From Candidatus Zixiibacteriota bacterium (lineage in GTDB: Bacteria > Zixibacteria > MSB-5A5 > GN15 > FEB-12), in NCBI GenBank assembly GCA_030591625.1, contig JAUVAR010000192.1:1-5506 (forward strand): a DNA stretch of 5,506 bases, written 5' to 3'. Below, in pieces: positions 1-5,491 of this stretch. Position 1 is the first letter of the stretch. Each line of letters opens with the position of its first letter. A program made the translations under genes and the position numbers. The notes beneath the pieces are model-generated. The model saw nothing but the letters and a program-made list of their open reading frames with translations. It made no database searches and had not been told where the DNA came from.

Positions 1-758
1 ACCGACAATTCTTTCACACCCGCCTCTTCAAGCAACTTTCCAGCAGCCAATTTGCCATGTGGCTGGCTCGGATCGGGGATATTTTTAAAGAAACAACCTG
101 CTGAATTCTCTCCCACACCGGGGTGTTTTCCCTCTCGCATCTTGAGAATTTCCGCTACCCGGGTGGCAATTACCGATTTAGTGGTAACTTTCAGCTTGAA
201 TTTAGATCGCACAACAATTTCACCATTTTGCTTCAGAATTGAGTCTCTATAGCCAAATTCCAAATAATCTGGTTTTACTTTCTTAAGGTTGCCATTTGTG
301 TCAATCAGGCTGATTTCGCATAGGGCATCAGAGATTTCTCCTCCAAACGCACCTGCATTGCCATAAATCGCACCTCCAACCGAGCCCCATATTCCAGCAA
401 GGAACTCAAGCCCACTCAACGACTTACCTGTCGCAAACTGAACCAGATCGGTCAACTCTTCGCCTGCTCCTACAGAAATCTGATCCGGAGCAATATGTTC
501 GAATCCGAGTAAATTAACTTTGATAATTAACCCATCAAAACCATCATCAGAAATAAGAAGATTCGAGCCACCTCCAATGAGGAAAAATGGCAATTCTAAC
601 TTGCGAGCACCATTTACAGCACGAATTGCTTCATCTTCAGACTCAACCGACACAAAATACTTCGCACATCCACCTGTCTTGTAGGACGTAAGGGGAGCAA
701 GCTCTTTACCGATTTCGATATTCCGTCCGAATGTTTTAATTAACTGATCTAATTTCAT
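1..758 (-). CDS. murB: UDP-N-acetylmuramate dehydrogenase MurB (partial, C-terminal end beyond window)
   Basis: MurB is the FAD enzyme that uses NADPH to reduce UDP-GlcNAc-enolpyruvate to UDP-MurNAc, the second committed step of cytoplasmic peptidoglycan precursor synthesis. I translated 252 codons from ATG 758; the frame runs off the window at base 1, so about 40-50 residues are missing. The N-terminal PLTSYKTGG lies at residues 22-30. The FAD-binding loop GGGSNLLISDDGFDG is at 62-76, and a second FAD loop GSVGGAIYGNAGAFG is at 125-139. The catalytic Tyr-Arg pair sits in YRDS (170-173). The proton-donor motif reads SAGCFFKN (219-226), with Cys222 where E. coli MurB has Ser229. The conserved C-terminal Glu is outside the window. 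There is no clear Shine-Dalgarno before ATG 758. The frame stays open upstream (GTG 797, TTG 803), but ATG 758 gives the usual N-terminal length. The family call is secure; the exact start is less so. Confidence 0.95.
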   Translation of the reverse strand, partial: MKLDQLIKTFGRNIEIGKELAPLTSYKTGGCAKYFVSVESEDEAIRAVNGARKLELPFFLIGGGSNLLISDDGFDGLIIKVNLLGFEHIAPDQISVGAGEELTDLVQFATGKSLSGLEFLAGIWGSVGGAIYGNAGAFGGEISDALCEISLIDTNGNLKKVKPDYLEFGYRDSILKQNGEIVVRSKFKLKVTTKSVIATRVAEILKMREGKHPGVGENSAGCFFKNIPDPSQPHGKLAAGKLLEEAGVKELS

Positions 759-799
759 AATTGCCGTAACTGGAAGTAATACAACCGTTTCAATCACTT

Positions 800-913
800 T
801 CAATATAAGCTTGGGGCGACCAGGATCAAAGCATATTCCCTATCAATGCATTGATTGGCCGTCTCTATTGTTTCCACTCTCTTTTTACTCCCAAAGAGCC
901 CCAAAAGACTCAT
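800..913 (-). CDS. Doubtful small ORF (37 codons) between the DUF1844 gene and murB
   Basis: ATG 913 lies 7 bases past the DUF1844 stop codon (923-921), and the ORF ends with TGA at 802-800. The product begins MSLLGLFGSKKRVETIE and ends APSLY. It has a short hydrophobic start, a basic patch and a weakly hydrophobic end, with no motif I recognise. No Shine-Dalgarno is visible, although translation could be coupled to the DUF1844 gene. The candidate murB promoter and a perfect palindrome lie inside it, which favours regulatory spacer DNA over a real gene. Confidence 0.2.
   Translation of the reverse strand: MSLLGLFGSKKRVETIETANQCIDREYALILVAPSLY
802..829 (-). promoter_or_regulatory. Candidate sigma-70-type promoter for murB
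   Basis: On the minus strand a TTGATC box (829-824) and a TATATT box (807-802) are separated by 16 bases. The predicted start is near 795, giving a murB leader of roughly 35-40 nt. A second, overlapping possibility just downstream is TTGAAA, 16 bases, then TATTAC, which would leave a very short leader. This is by pattern only. In a moderately AT-rich genome such matches also arise by chance. Confidence 0.3.
842..855. promoter_or_regulatory. Perfect 14-bp palindrome upstream of murB, possible operator
   Basis: ATCAATGCATTGAT is its own reverse complement over all 14 bases. It lies about 85 bp upstream of the murB start, just upstream of the candidate murB -35 box. Symmetry and position fit a dimeric regulator site, but no regulator is recognisable and no second copy was noticed in the window. 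It also lies inside the doubtful 37-codon ORF. Confidence 0.25.
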
Positions 914-920
914 TCGGGAC

Positions 921-1289
921 TCATTTTTCAGTCGATTCAGATGTTTCTGTCCCGGTATTGTCAGATTCCTTTGCACTTGCTCCATCTACTTCATCTGGTT
1001 TTGCTTCGGGTGGGGCATCCGGCCCTTTTTTCTCTTCTTCGACGTAATTCATTCTCAATTCATAAATTACATGATCAATCAGCTTCTTTTCATCTTCGGT
1101 CAGATTCCCGTCGGTCTTTTTCTGAACCATTTCGAGCATACCTATCGAAGCCTGCGCCTGAGTCAGATCACGTTCGACCTGGCCACTAAACGGGTTTGCA
1201 ATTTTCCCCATCTGCTGCATAGCTGCTGCATGCAATGAGATAACAAGCTGATAAAACTGCATATCATATTTTCCGGCTGGATCAGTCAT
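921..1289 (-). CDS. DUF1844 family protein, function unknown
   Basis: This is a 122-residue soluble protein with no signal peptide or membrane span. Residues 10-84 match the DUF1844 pattern: a helical FYQLVISLHAAAMQQMG stretch, the short NPFSG turn (32-36), a DLTQAQASIGMLEMVQKKT helix (41-59), GNLT (61-64), and a final helix ending ELRMNYVEE. Residues 86-122 form an acidic, Pro/Ser/Thr/Glu-rich tail that is probably disordered. AAGGA (1302-1298) sits 8 bases before ATG 1289 and supports this start. The gene begins 35 bp after recG ends, on the same strand, so co-transcription is likely. The molecular function of DUF1844 proteins is not established, and I infer none here. Confidence 0.9.
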   Translation of the reverse strand: MTDPAGKYDMQFYQLVISLHAAAMQQMGKIANPFSGQVERDLTQAQASIGMLEMVQKKTDGNLTEDEKKLIDHVIYELRMNYVEEEKKGPDAPPEAKPDEVDGASAKESDNTGTETSESTEK

Positions 1290-1297
1290 TTTGACTT

Positions 1298-1302
1298 TCC
1301 TT
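1298..1302 (-). promoter_or_regulatory. Ribosome binding site of the DUF1844 gene
   Basis: AAGGA with an 8-base spacer to ATG 1289 on the minus strand. It is one of only two convincing Shine-Dalgarno sequences in the window and fixes the DUF1844 start. Confidence 0.65.
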
Positions 1303-1324
1303 TCTAATTCAAGACAGGGGCGAC

Positions 1325-3427
1325 TTAGCCTCCACCGAGTGAGAGGTTACGTCGCTTAGCATTTTCTATTAACCAGTTATACAATTTCTGATCGGGTGAG
1401 TCAAGCCGGTTTTGTGATTCTGAGAGCCTGCTTACAATTTTTCTCGATTCCTCCAGAAGATCACGGTCTTTCCAAAAGTTAGCCGCTCTCAATTCTGGCA
1501 GACCCGACTGCTTGAGGCCATAAATTTCTCCCGGACCTCGCAGTTCGAGATCAGCCTCGGCAATACTAAAGCCATCATCGGAGTCACAGAAATACTGAAG
1601 ACGTTTTTTTGCTATATCTGAAAGAGGATAATGTGCTATCGCAATTACAGTCGATTTCCGTTCACCACGTCCAACCCGACCACGCAACTGATGGAGTTGG
1701 GCCAAACCAAATCGTTCCGCATGTTCAATCATCATTATTGATGCATTCGGATTATCTATCCCGACTTCGATCACGGTTGTCGCTAAGAGAACGTCAATCT
1801 CACCATCACGAAAACGCTTTAGGATTTCATCCCGCTCAGCAGTCTTAGTACGACCATGCACCATCGCCAGCCTGACCTCTTTCAATTCATTTTTTGAAAG
1901 CTGTTCAAAAGCATCTTCTACATTTTCAAGTTCTACCCGTTCGGATTTCTCGATCAACGGATAAAGTACATAAACCTGCCCCCCCGACTTCACTTCATCC
2001 TTAATGAACTCATAAACTTTGGGACGAGCATCCTCAGATCGCCAGACTGTGCGAATAGGTTTCCGTCCGGGAGGAAGTTCATCAATAGTCGAAATATCAA
2101 GATCACCATACACGGTTAACGCAAGAGTCCTCGGAATAGGTGTTGCAGTCATAACAAGCAGATCAGGATTATTACCTTTGGCGAAAAGCCTGCCACGTTG
2201 TTCTACTCCAAACCGATGTTGTTCATCGATAATTACCAAACCTAATTTCTCAAATGCAACGTAATCATAAATCAGCGCATGAGTACCAAACAGTATATCA
2301 ATCTCACCATCGGCACACAATTGTGCCACTTCTCTCTTTTTCTTTGCTCCAATCGACGACGTCAACAACCCGCATCTTACTCCCAATTTCTCAAGCGGTT
2401 CACTCCAATTGCGGTAATGTTGCGCGGCAAGAATTTCAGTCGGAGCCATAAACGCAGTTTGTAAATTATTCTCCGATGCAAACAACGCCGCAATAATAGC
2501 AACTATTGTTTTTCCTGATCCCACATCGCCATGAAGTAAACGTGACATCGGTTGTTCTCTATGAAGATCATCAAATATCTCTCGAATAACCCGCTTCTGA
2601 GCCGCCGTCAATTCAAAACTAAGGTCTTCCTTAAACTGACTCAACCTCTCCGCCGGTTCACCAAACGTACAACTGCGGGTTAGCTTCGACTTTGTCAGCT
2701 TGCTCTGAATAATTACATACTGAAGTTCGAGCAGTTCATCAAAGGCCAGTCGGCGACGACACTTTTCAATAATAGTACGATCATCGGGGTAATGAATCTG
2801 TCGGATCGCATGGTCAAGCGATAGTAATGAAAATTTAGAACAATTCTCCGGTGGAACAGGGTCGTCGATTTTCTCTTTGAGATGTTCAAATATAAATGAT
2901 GTAATTCTTCTTATGCTCTTGCTCGACAAGCCCATTTTGGTAAGTTCGGCAGTCTGGGGATAGACAGGAATGATCCTCCCCGCATGAACCATTTTATCGG
3001 TGTCATCTTCAAGCCGTTCAAGATCGGGATGAATTATCTGATACCCCTGAAAATATGTAACAGTCCCCGACGCGGCAAAGACCTGTCCTTTCTTGAACAA
3101 CCGCTCCCAATATTTTATTCCAGAGAAAAACAGAAGTGATATTGCGGACCCCTGATCTTCCAAGATAACTTCGTAACGTCTGCGCTTGCCATAGAGAATG
3201 CCGTGTGCTTTTACAACTCCAATAATTGTAGCCGGTTGATCTGTTTTCAACTCAGAAATTGGAACAACTGACGTTCTATCCAAGTATTCGCGTGGAAAAT
3301 ACAGAAGCATATCATGAACAGATTTTAGTCCGTATTTTGCAAGGAGTTCCGCTTTGCGTGGACCGACACCTTTTACATATTGCAAAGGGGAGTTTAGTCT
3401 TAGATCAGGCATAACGCAATTCTGCAT
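1325..3427 (-). CDS. recG: ATP-dependent DNA helicase RecG
   Basis: RecG is a superfamily 2 translocase that regresses stalled replication forks and branch-migrates Holliday junctions and R-/D-loops. At 700 residues it is full length (E. coli 693). An N-terminal HhH-like segment (VKGVGPRKAELLAKYGL, 18-34) precedes the OB-fold wedge domain (about 65-135), which binds branched DNA. The helicase core has Walker A GDVGSGKT (300-307), motif Ia APTEIL (328-333), the DEQH box (401-404) and motif III TATPIPRT (427-434). The second RecA lobe has the motif V region TTVIEVGIDNPNA (550-562) and motif VI QLRGRVGR (580-587). The RecG-specific TRG region is present at about 620-650 (ADLELRGPGEIYG). No key residue is missing. 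ATG 3427 and ATG 3412 are both possible starts; neither has a good Shine-Dalgarno, and the shorter one (695 residues, MPDLRLNS) fits the candidate promoter better. An upstream terminator separates it from the ATPase gene. Confidence 0.98.
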   Translation of the reverse strand: MQNCVMPDLRLNSPLQYVKGVGPRKAELLAKYGLKSVHDMLLYFPREYLDRTSVVPISELKTDQPATIIGVVKAHGILYGKRRRYEVILEDQGSAISLLFFSGIKYWERLFKKGQVFAASGTVTYFQGYQIIHPDLERLEDDTDKMVHAGRIIPVYPQTAELTKMGLSSKSIRRITSFIFEHLKEKIDDPVPPENCSKFSLLSLDHAIRQIHYPDDRTIIEKCRRRLAFDELLELQYVIIQSKLTKSKLTRSCTFGEPAERLSQFKEDLSFELTAAQKRVIREIFDDLHREQPMSRLLHGDVGSGKTIVAIIAALFASENNLQTAFMAPTEILAAQHYRNWSEPLEKLGVRCGLLTSSIGAKKKREVAQLCADGEIDILFGTHALIYDYVAFEKLGLVIIDEQHRFGVEQRGRLFAKGNNPDLLVMTATPIPRTLALTVYGDLDISTIDELPPGRKPIRTVWRSEDARPKVYEFIKDEVKSGGQVYVLYPLIEKSERVELENVEDAFEQLSKNELKEVRLAMVHGRTKTAERDEILKRFRDGEIDVLLATTVIEVGIDNPNASIMMIEHAERFGLAQLHQLRGRVGRGERKSTVIAIAHYPLSDIAKKRLQYFCDSDDGFSIAEADLELRGPGEIYGLKQSGLPELRAANFWKDRDLLEESRKIVSRLSESQNRLDSPDQKLYNWLIENAKRRNLSLGGG

Positions 3428-3447
3428 CAGATTGCGCTCAAAGTCAA
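3419..3447 (-). promoter_or_regulatory. Candidate recG promoter
   Basis: A TTGACT box (3447-3442), 17-base spacer and CAGAAT box (3424-3419) lie on the minus strand, directly after the ATPase terminator. The -10 box overlaps the first recG ATG (3427). The predicted transcription start falls at about 3412, the A of the second ATG, which would make the mRNA leaderless. Inferred from pattern only. Confidence 0.35.
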
Positions 3448-3489
3448 TTACAAATCGCTGCTAAACGCAGAAAGCGACTATAAATAGAA

Positions 3490-3520
3490 AAAGCCGGAAC
3501 ATCAATCGACATCCCGGCTT
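3490..3520 (-). terminator. Rho-independent terminator after the MinD-like ATPase gene
   Basis: Read on the minus strand, AAGCCGG (3520-3514) pairs perfectly with CCGGCTT (3497-3491) across a 16-base loop. A T-rich run (TTTTTCTATTT, counting the stem's last two Ts) follows. It begins 24 bp after the ATPase stop codon and ends about 60 bp before recG, so it should insulate recG from the upstream unit. The loop is longer than usual, but stem GC content and the T-tract are convincing. Confidence 0.8.
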
Positions 3521-3543
3521 CGTTATAAACTAATATACTGATC

Positions 3544-4917
3544 TTAACGAGCGTATTTTGTTTCGTTGACAGATTTCATGAAAATATCAAAGAAGCGTTT
3601 GATCTTTCCGGTGAAAGACATCCCGTTTGGATCTTTGTAATTGACCAGGTTCTGTACAAGAAAATCAAAACATTGGCCAGTATGAGAAGCACCATATTCG
3701 GCAGAATAGAGGAAGTGCTTGAGCTCGGCCTCACGAATTCGACCATTATCGGCAGTTACTACTCCAAGAAGGTGCAGATCAATAGAGTAGTCATCTTCAC
3801 CGATCAGATTCTGTCTGACGACATGATAAATCTTCTCAAACAAATGACGACCTTCATCGAAATTTGCTACCTGATTGATAATCAGGAATGGTCTGAATAT
3901 TTTGCGTTGTTTGTAAGACTTATCAGAACGAGATAATTTCTTTTCTATCTCCTGAAAACGCTGGAATGCAGCCTTAAGACATGAGTACCCAGCAACTATA
4001 TCTTGAGGCGTTGTTACTACAACCTGAAAGTCCTGAGCCAAAGCAAAATCAAGGGTGGTTGATCCAAGTCCTGCCTGAAGGTCGTAGATTACATAATCAT
4101 AATCAGTACTTGTATCTTTGAACGTTTTGATAAATCTATTTTTCTGCGCAGGAGTAAGGTTAGCTAACTTTAAGTTACCTGACTCACCCGCAATCATATC
4201 AAAACCATGAGGCGTGTTATAAATCAAATCATCATGCTTTGCTTTGCCTTGAATCATATCGACGATAGTATTATCGCAATAGAATCCAAGCTTGTTGGTA
4301 ACATCGGAATTGCCAAGATCAAGATCGATCAACAATGCCTGCTTCCCTGAACGAGCCAGACAGAACGACATGTTTGATGAAATATGAGTCTTACCAACAC
4401 CACCCTTATTGGAGATAAAAGCTATCGACTTGGCAAGGCGTTTCTTGCGCAGTTCTAGTCTTGTTACTCCACCCAGAAGAGCTTTCATCTCATTGGAGCG
4501 GCTCATCTTGAGATTTTTCTTTTTCGGTTTGGCTTTATTTACAACCGGTTCCTTCATATCGGGAACTTTGATCGCTTCGTCGTCGAATTTAATGCCATCT
4601 CTTGTGATTTGATGTGGACGGTTTTCGAGCCGTGATTCAGTTTCGCTTTTCGTAACTGACTCGATACGGTTCTCGACTTTAGTATCAGTTTCATTCTTAG
4701 TAACTGATTCAAGCCGGTTTTCGAGCCGTGATTCAGTTTCTCTTTTCGTAACTGACCCTATACGGTTTTCTACTTTAGAATCAGTTTCATTTTTTGTAAC
4801 TGATTCGATACGATTCTTAGATGCTTCCATCCTGAACTTATTACGGTTCTTGTCGCGCCTTCTGTTCTTTCCTGGAGCGCTTTTTTCGTCTGTACTAATG
4901 GTGGCGTTCTCGCTCAT
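3544..4917 (-). CDS. MinD/ParA/FlhG-like deviant Walker ATPase with a repeat-bearing N-terminal extension
   Basis: This 457-residue protein has three parts. Residues 1-160 are highly charged and probably disordered: a basic stretch (17-29), four 16-residue repeats (35-98) with a decayed fifth, then a Lys-rich linker. Residues 163 to about 425 form a MinD/ParA ATPase. The deviant Walker A KGGVGKT (171-177) has signature Lys171 and P-loop Lys176. The second acidic motif DLDLG is at 198-202. Walker B YVIYDLQAGLG (275-285) has Asp279 and resembles the FlhG DxGAG motif. A base-binding NQV (348-350) follows. The C-terminal GKIKRFFDIFMKSV (437-450) can form an amphipathic helix like the MinD membrane-targeting helix. 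Such ATPases position flagella, septa, chromosomes or other polar cargo by ATP-dependent dimerisation on a surface. No flhF, flagellar, min or parB gene is adjacent and no DQAxxLR motif is seen, so the cargo is unknown. GAGGGG (4929-4924), 6 bases before ATG 4917, supports the start. Confidence 0.88.
   Translation of the reverse strand: MSENATISTDEKSAPGKNRRRDKNRNKFRMEASKNRIESVTKNETDSKVENRIGSVTKRETESRLENRLESVTKNETDTKVENRIESVTKSETESRLENRPHQITRDGIKFDDEAIKVPDMKEPVVNKAKPKKKNLKMSRSNEMKALLGGVTRLELRKKRLAKSIAFISNKGGVGKTHISSNMSFCLARSGKQALLIDLDLGNSDVTNKLGFYCDNTIVDMIQGKAKHDDLIYNTPHGFDMIAGESGNLKLANLTPAQKNRFIKTFKDTSTDYDYVIYDLQAGLGSTTLDFALAQDFQVVVTTPQDIVAGYSCLKAAFQRFQEIEKKLSRSDKSYKQRKIFRPFLIINQVANFDEGRHLFEKIYHVVRQNLIGEDDYSIDLHLLGVVTADNGRIREAELKHFLYSAEYGASHTGQCFDFLVQNLVNYKDPNGMSFTGKIKRFFDIFMKSVNETKYAR
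4624..4815 (-). repeat. Tandem 48-bp (16-residue) coding repeats, four copies, arranged as two 96-bp units
   Basis: The units are 4815-4768, 4767-4720, 4719-4672 and 4671-4624. They encode NRIESVTKNETDSKVE, NRIGSVTKRETESRLE, NRLESVTKNETDTKVE and NRIESVTKSETESRLE. Units 2 and 4 differ at only 3 of 48 bases by my count. Units 1 and 3 differ at about 9. Odd and even units are less alike, so the latest event looks like duplication of a 96-bp pair. A decayed fifth unit starts at 4623 (NRPHQITRDG). Period 48 keeps the reading frame. Confidence 0.9.
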
Positions 4918-4923
4918 GGACTG

Positions 4924-4929
4924 CCCCTC
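4924..4929 (-). promoter_or_regulatory. Ribosome binding site of the MinD-like ATPase gene
   Basis: GAGGGG on the minus strand, with 6 bases to ATG 4917. The leader further upstream (about 4935-4990) is very AT-rich, and I could not pick a clear -35/-10 pair in it. A TTGACA lies at 5036-5031 on the minus strand but has no matching -10 box at normal spacing. Confidence 0.65.
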
Positions 4930-5176
4930 ACTTAATAATGTTTATTTTTCTATATTTAAAATAATCGGCAATAAGTGCAAATATATTACTGCGATAACTG
5001 AATTTTGGACCTCTCTACCCTCCTTAATTTCTGTCAATATTGGGTATTTCTTCAACCGTAACGTCTGTAACACCACTGTTTTCAAGGCTTTTCACAGGTT
5101 ACACGTTTAGACGAGGCAAGAAAGAGAACCATCAGAAAAAAGGGCTAATTCCATTTTAAGTGAGTATAAATCGCTG

Positions 5177-5205
5177 TTTACATACAGGGCGGAAGCGATT
5201 AGATT
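5177..5205 (+). promoter_or_regulatory. Candidate selC promoter
   Basis: TTTACA (5177-5182), a 17-base spacer and TAGATT (5200-5205) stand just before the tRNA gene. The first base of the mature tRNA (5212) is the 7th base after the -10 box, so transcription would begin at or within a base or two of the mature 5' end. Spacing and placement make this the most convincing promoter in the window. Confidence 0.55.
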
Positions 5206-5211
5206 GGTCTT

Positions 5212-5308
5212 GGAAGAGGATGTCGTCTGGTGGCGGCCCCGGCCTTCAAAGCCGTGTGGGGGGCAATCGCATTGTCCCCGGTGGGTTCGATCCCCACCCC
5301 TTCCGCCA
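5212..5308 (+). tRNA. selC: tRNA-Sec (anticodon UCA), selenocysteine tRNA
   Basis: This tRNA is charged with Ser by SerRS, converted to Sec by SelA, and delivered by SelB to UGA codons followed by a SECIS element. The 97-nt gene includes the 3' CCA. The acceptor 5' strand is GGAAGAGG (5212-5219). The 6-bp D stem GTCGTC/GGCGGC (5222-5227, 5232-5237) closes a 4-base loop, a Sec-type feature. The anticodon loop CTTCAAA (5244-5250) carries TCA at 5246-5248. A long variable arm (5259-5279) has 9 bp, including one G-U, and a CGC loop. The T arm is GTGGG-TTCGATC-CCCAC (5281-5297), with discriminator G5305 and CCA at 5306-5308. E. coli selC has the same start GGAAGA, the same CTTCAAA loop and the same end TTCCGCCA. 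Oddities: the 3' acceptor strand CCCTTCC has 7 bases, leaving A5217 without a partner, and the anticodon stem has a C5239/T5255 mismatch. Confidence 0.93.
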
Positions 5309-5337
5309 TATAATATATGTCTTACTCCTATCGGATC

Positions 5338-5355
5338 GCACCCATCGGGTGTTTT
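5338..5355 (+). terminator. Possible short terminator downstream of selC
   Basis: CACCC (5339-5343) pairs with GGGTG (5347-5351) around an ATC loop. A G-T pair can extend the stem, and TTTT follows (5352-5355). It lies 30 bp past the CCA end of selC. Stem and T-run are both short, so it is a modest candidate. Confidence 0.45.
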
Positions 5356-5436
5356 ACCGCTTCGCGCCGTCACGACCGTTAGAGTTTTGATCGTTAATCC
5401 CTGCTTTCGTCCAATGGGCATGAAAAATTCTTTTCT

Positions 5437-5470
5437 TTGTAGATCAGTTCTTCTCTTGTAGGTCAGGTCT
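5437..5470 (+). repeat. Imperfect tandem direct repeat, 19-bp period
   Basis: TTGTAGATCAGTTCT (5437-5451) and TTGTAGGTCAGGTCT (5456-5470) agree at 13 of 15 bases. The second copy supplies the left arm of the hairpin at 5463-5491. No protein gene is recognisable here. Confidence 0.5.
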
Positions 5471-5491
5471 CTCTTCTGGTTTGAGACCTGA
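5463..5491. other. Strong inverted repeat (9-bp stem, 11-base loop)
   Basis: TCAGGTCTC (5463-5471) is perfectly complementary to GAGACCTGA (5483-5491). No T-run follows on either strand, so it does not look like a simple terminator. It could be a leader structure of a gene starting beyond the window, an operator, or one end of a longer element. The window ends 15 bases later. Confidence 0.5.

Noticed and set aside
52..252. 66-codon plus-strand ORF at the left edge
   Set aside because: It is antisense to conserved MurB codons, including the active-site motif.
800..805. In-frame TGA at the end of the 37-codon ORF as a selenocysteine codon, prompted by the nearby selC
   Set aside because: A second in-frame TGA follows two codons later, and there is no conserved selenoprotein motif or SECIS-like hairpin.
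879..898. Hairpin CTCTTT/AAAGAG as a terminator after the DUF1844 gene
   Set aside because: The stem is short and AT-rich and no T-run follows in the direction of transcription.
811..1238. Overlapping plus-strand ORFs opposite the DUF1844 gene (up to 127 codons)
   Set aside because: They are antisense to a well-supported family protein with a good ribosome binding site. Their Ser/Phe/Leu-rich products reflect the complement of an acidic, Lys/Glu-rich gene.
4961..4980. Sigma-54-like boxes (TTGCAC followed by TTGC) upstream of the ATPase gene on the minus strand
   Set aside because: The spacing is two bases too short for a -24/-12 promoter and the first box lacks the GG.
5107..5421. 104-codon minus-strand ORF covering the tRNA-Sec gene
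   Set aside because: It reads through the antisense of a structured tRNA gene. Its GGRGGDRTHRG-like stretch is simply the reverse translation of tRNA arms, a common source of false proteins. No ribosome binding site or family match is apparent.
5160..5461. Two plus-strand ORFs (5160-5390 and 5204-5461) over selC
   Set aside because: Both are read through the tRNA itself and its terminator region, have low-complexity composition and show no recognisable motif.
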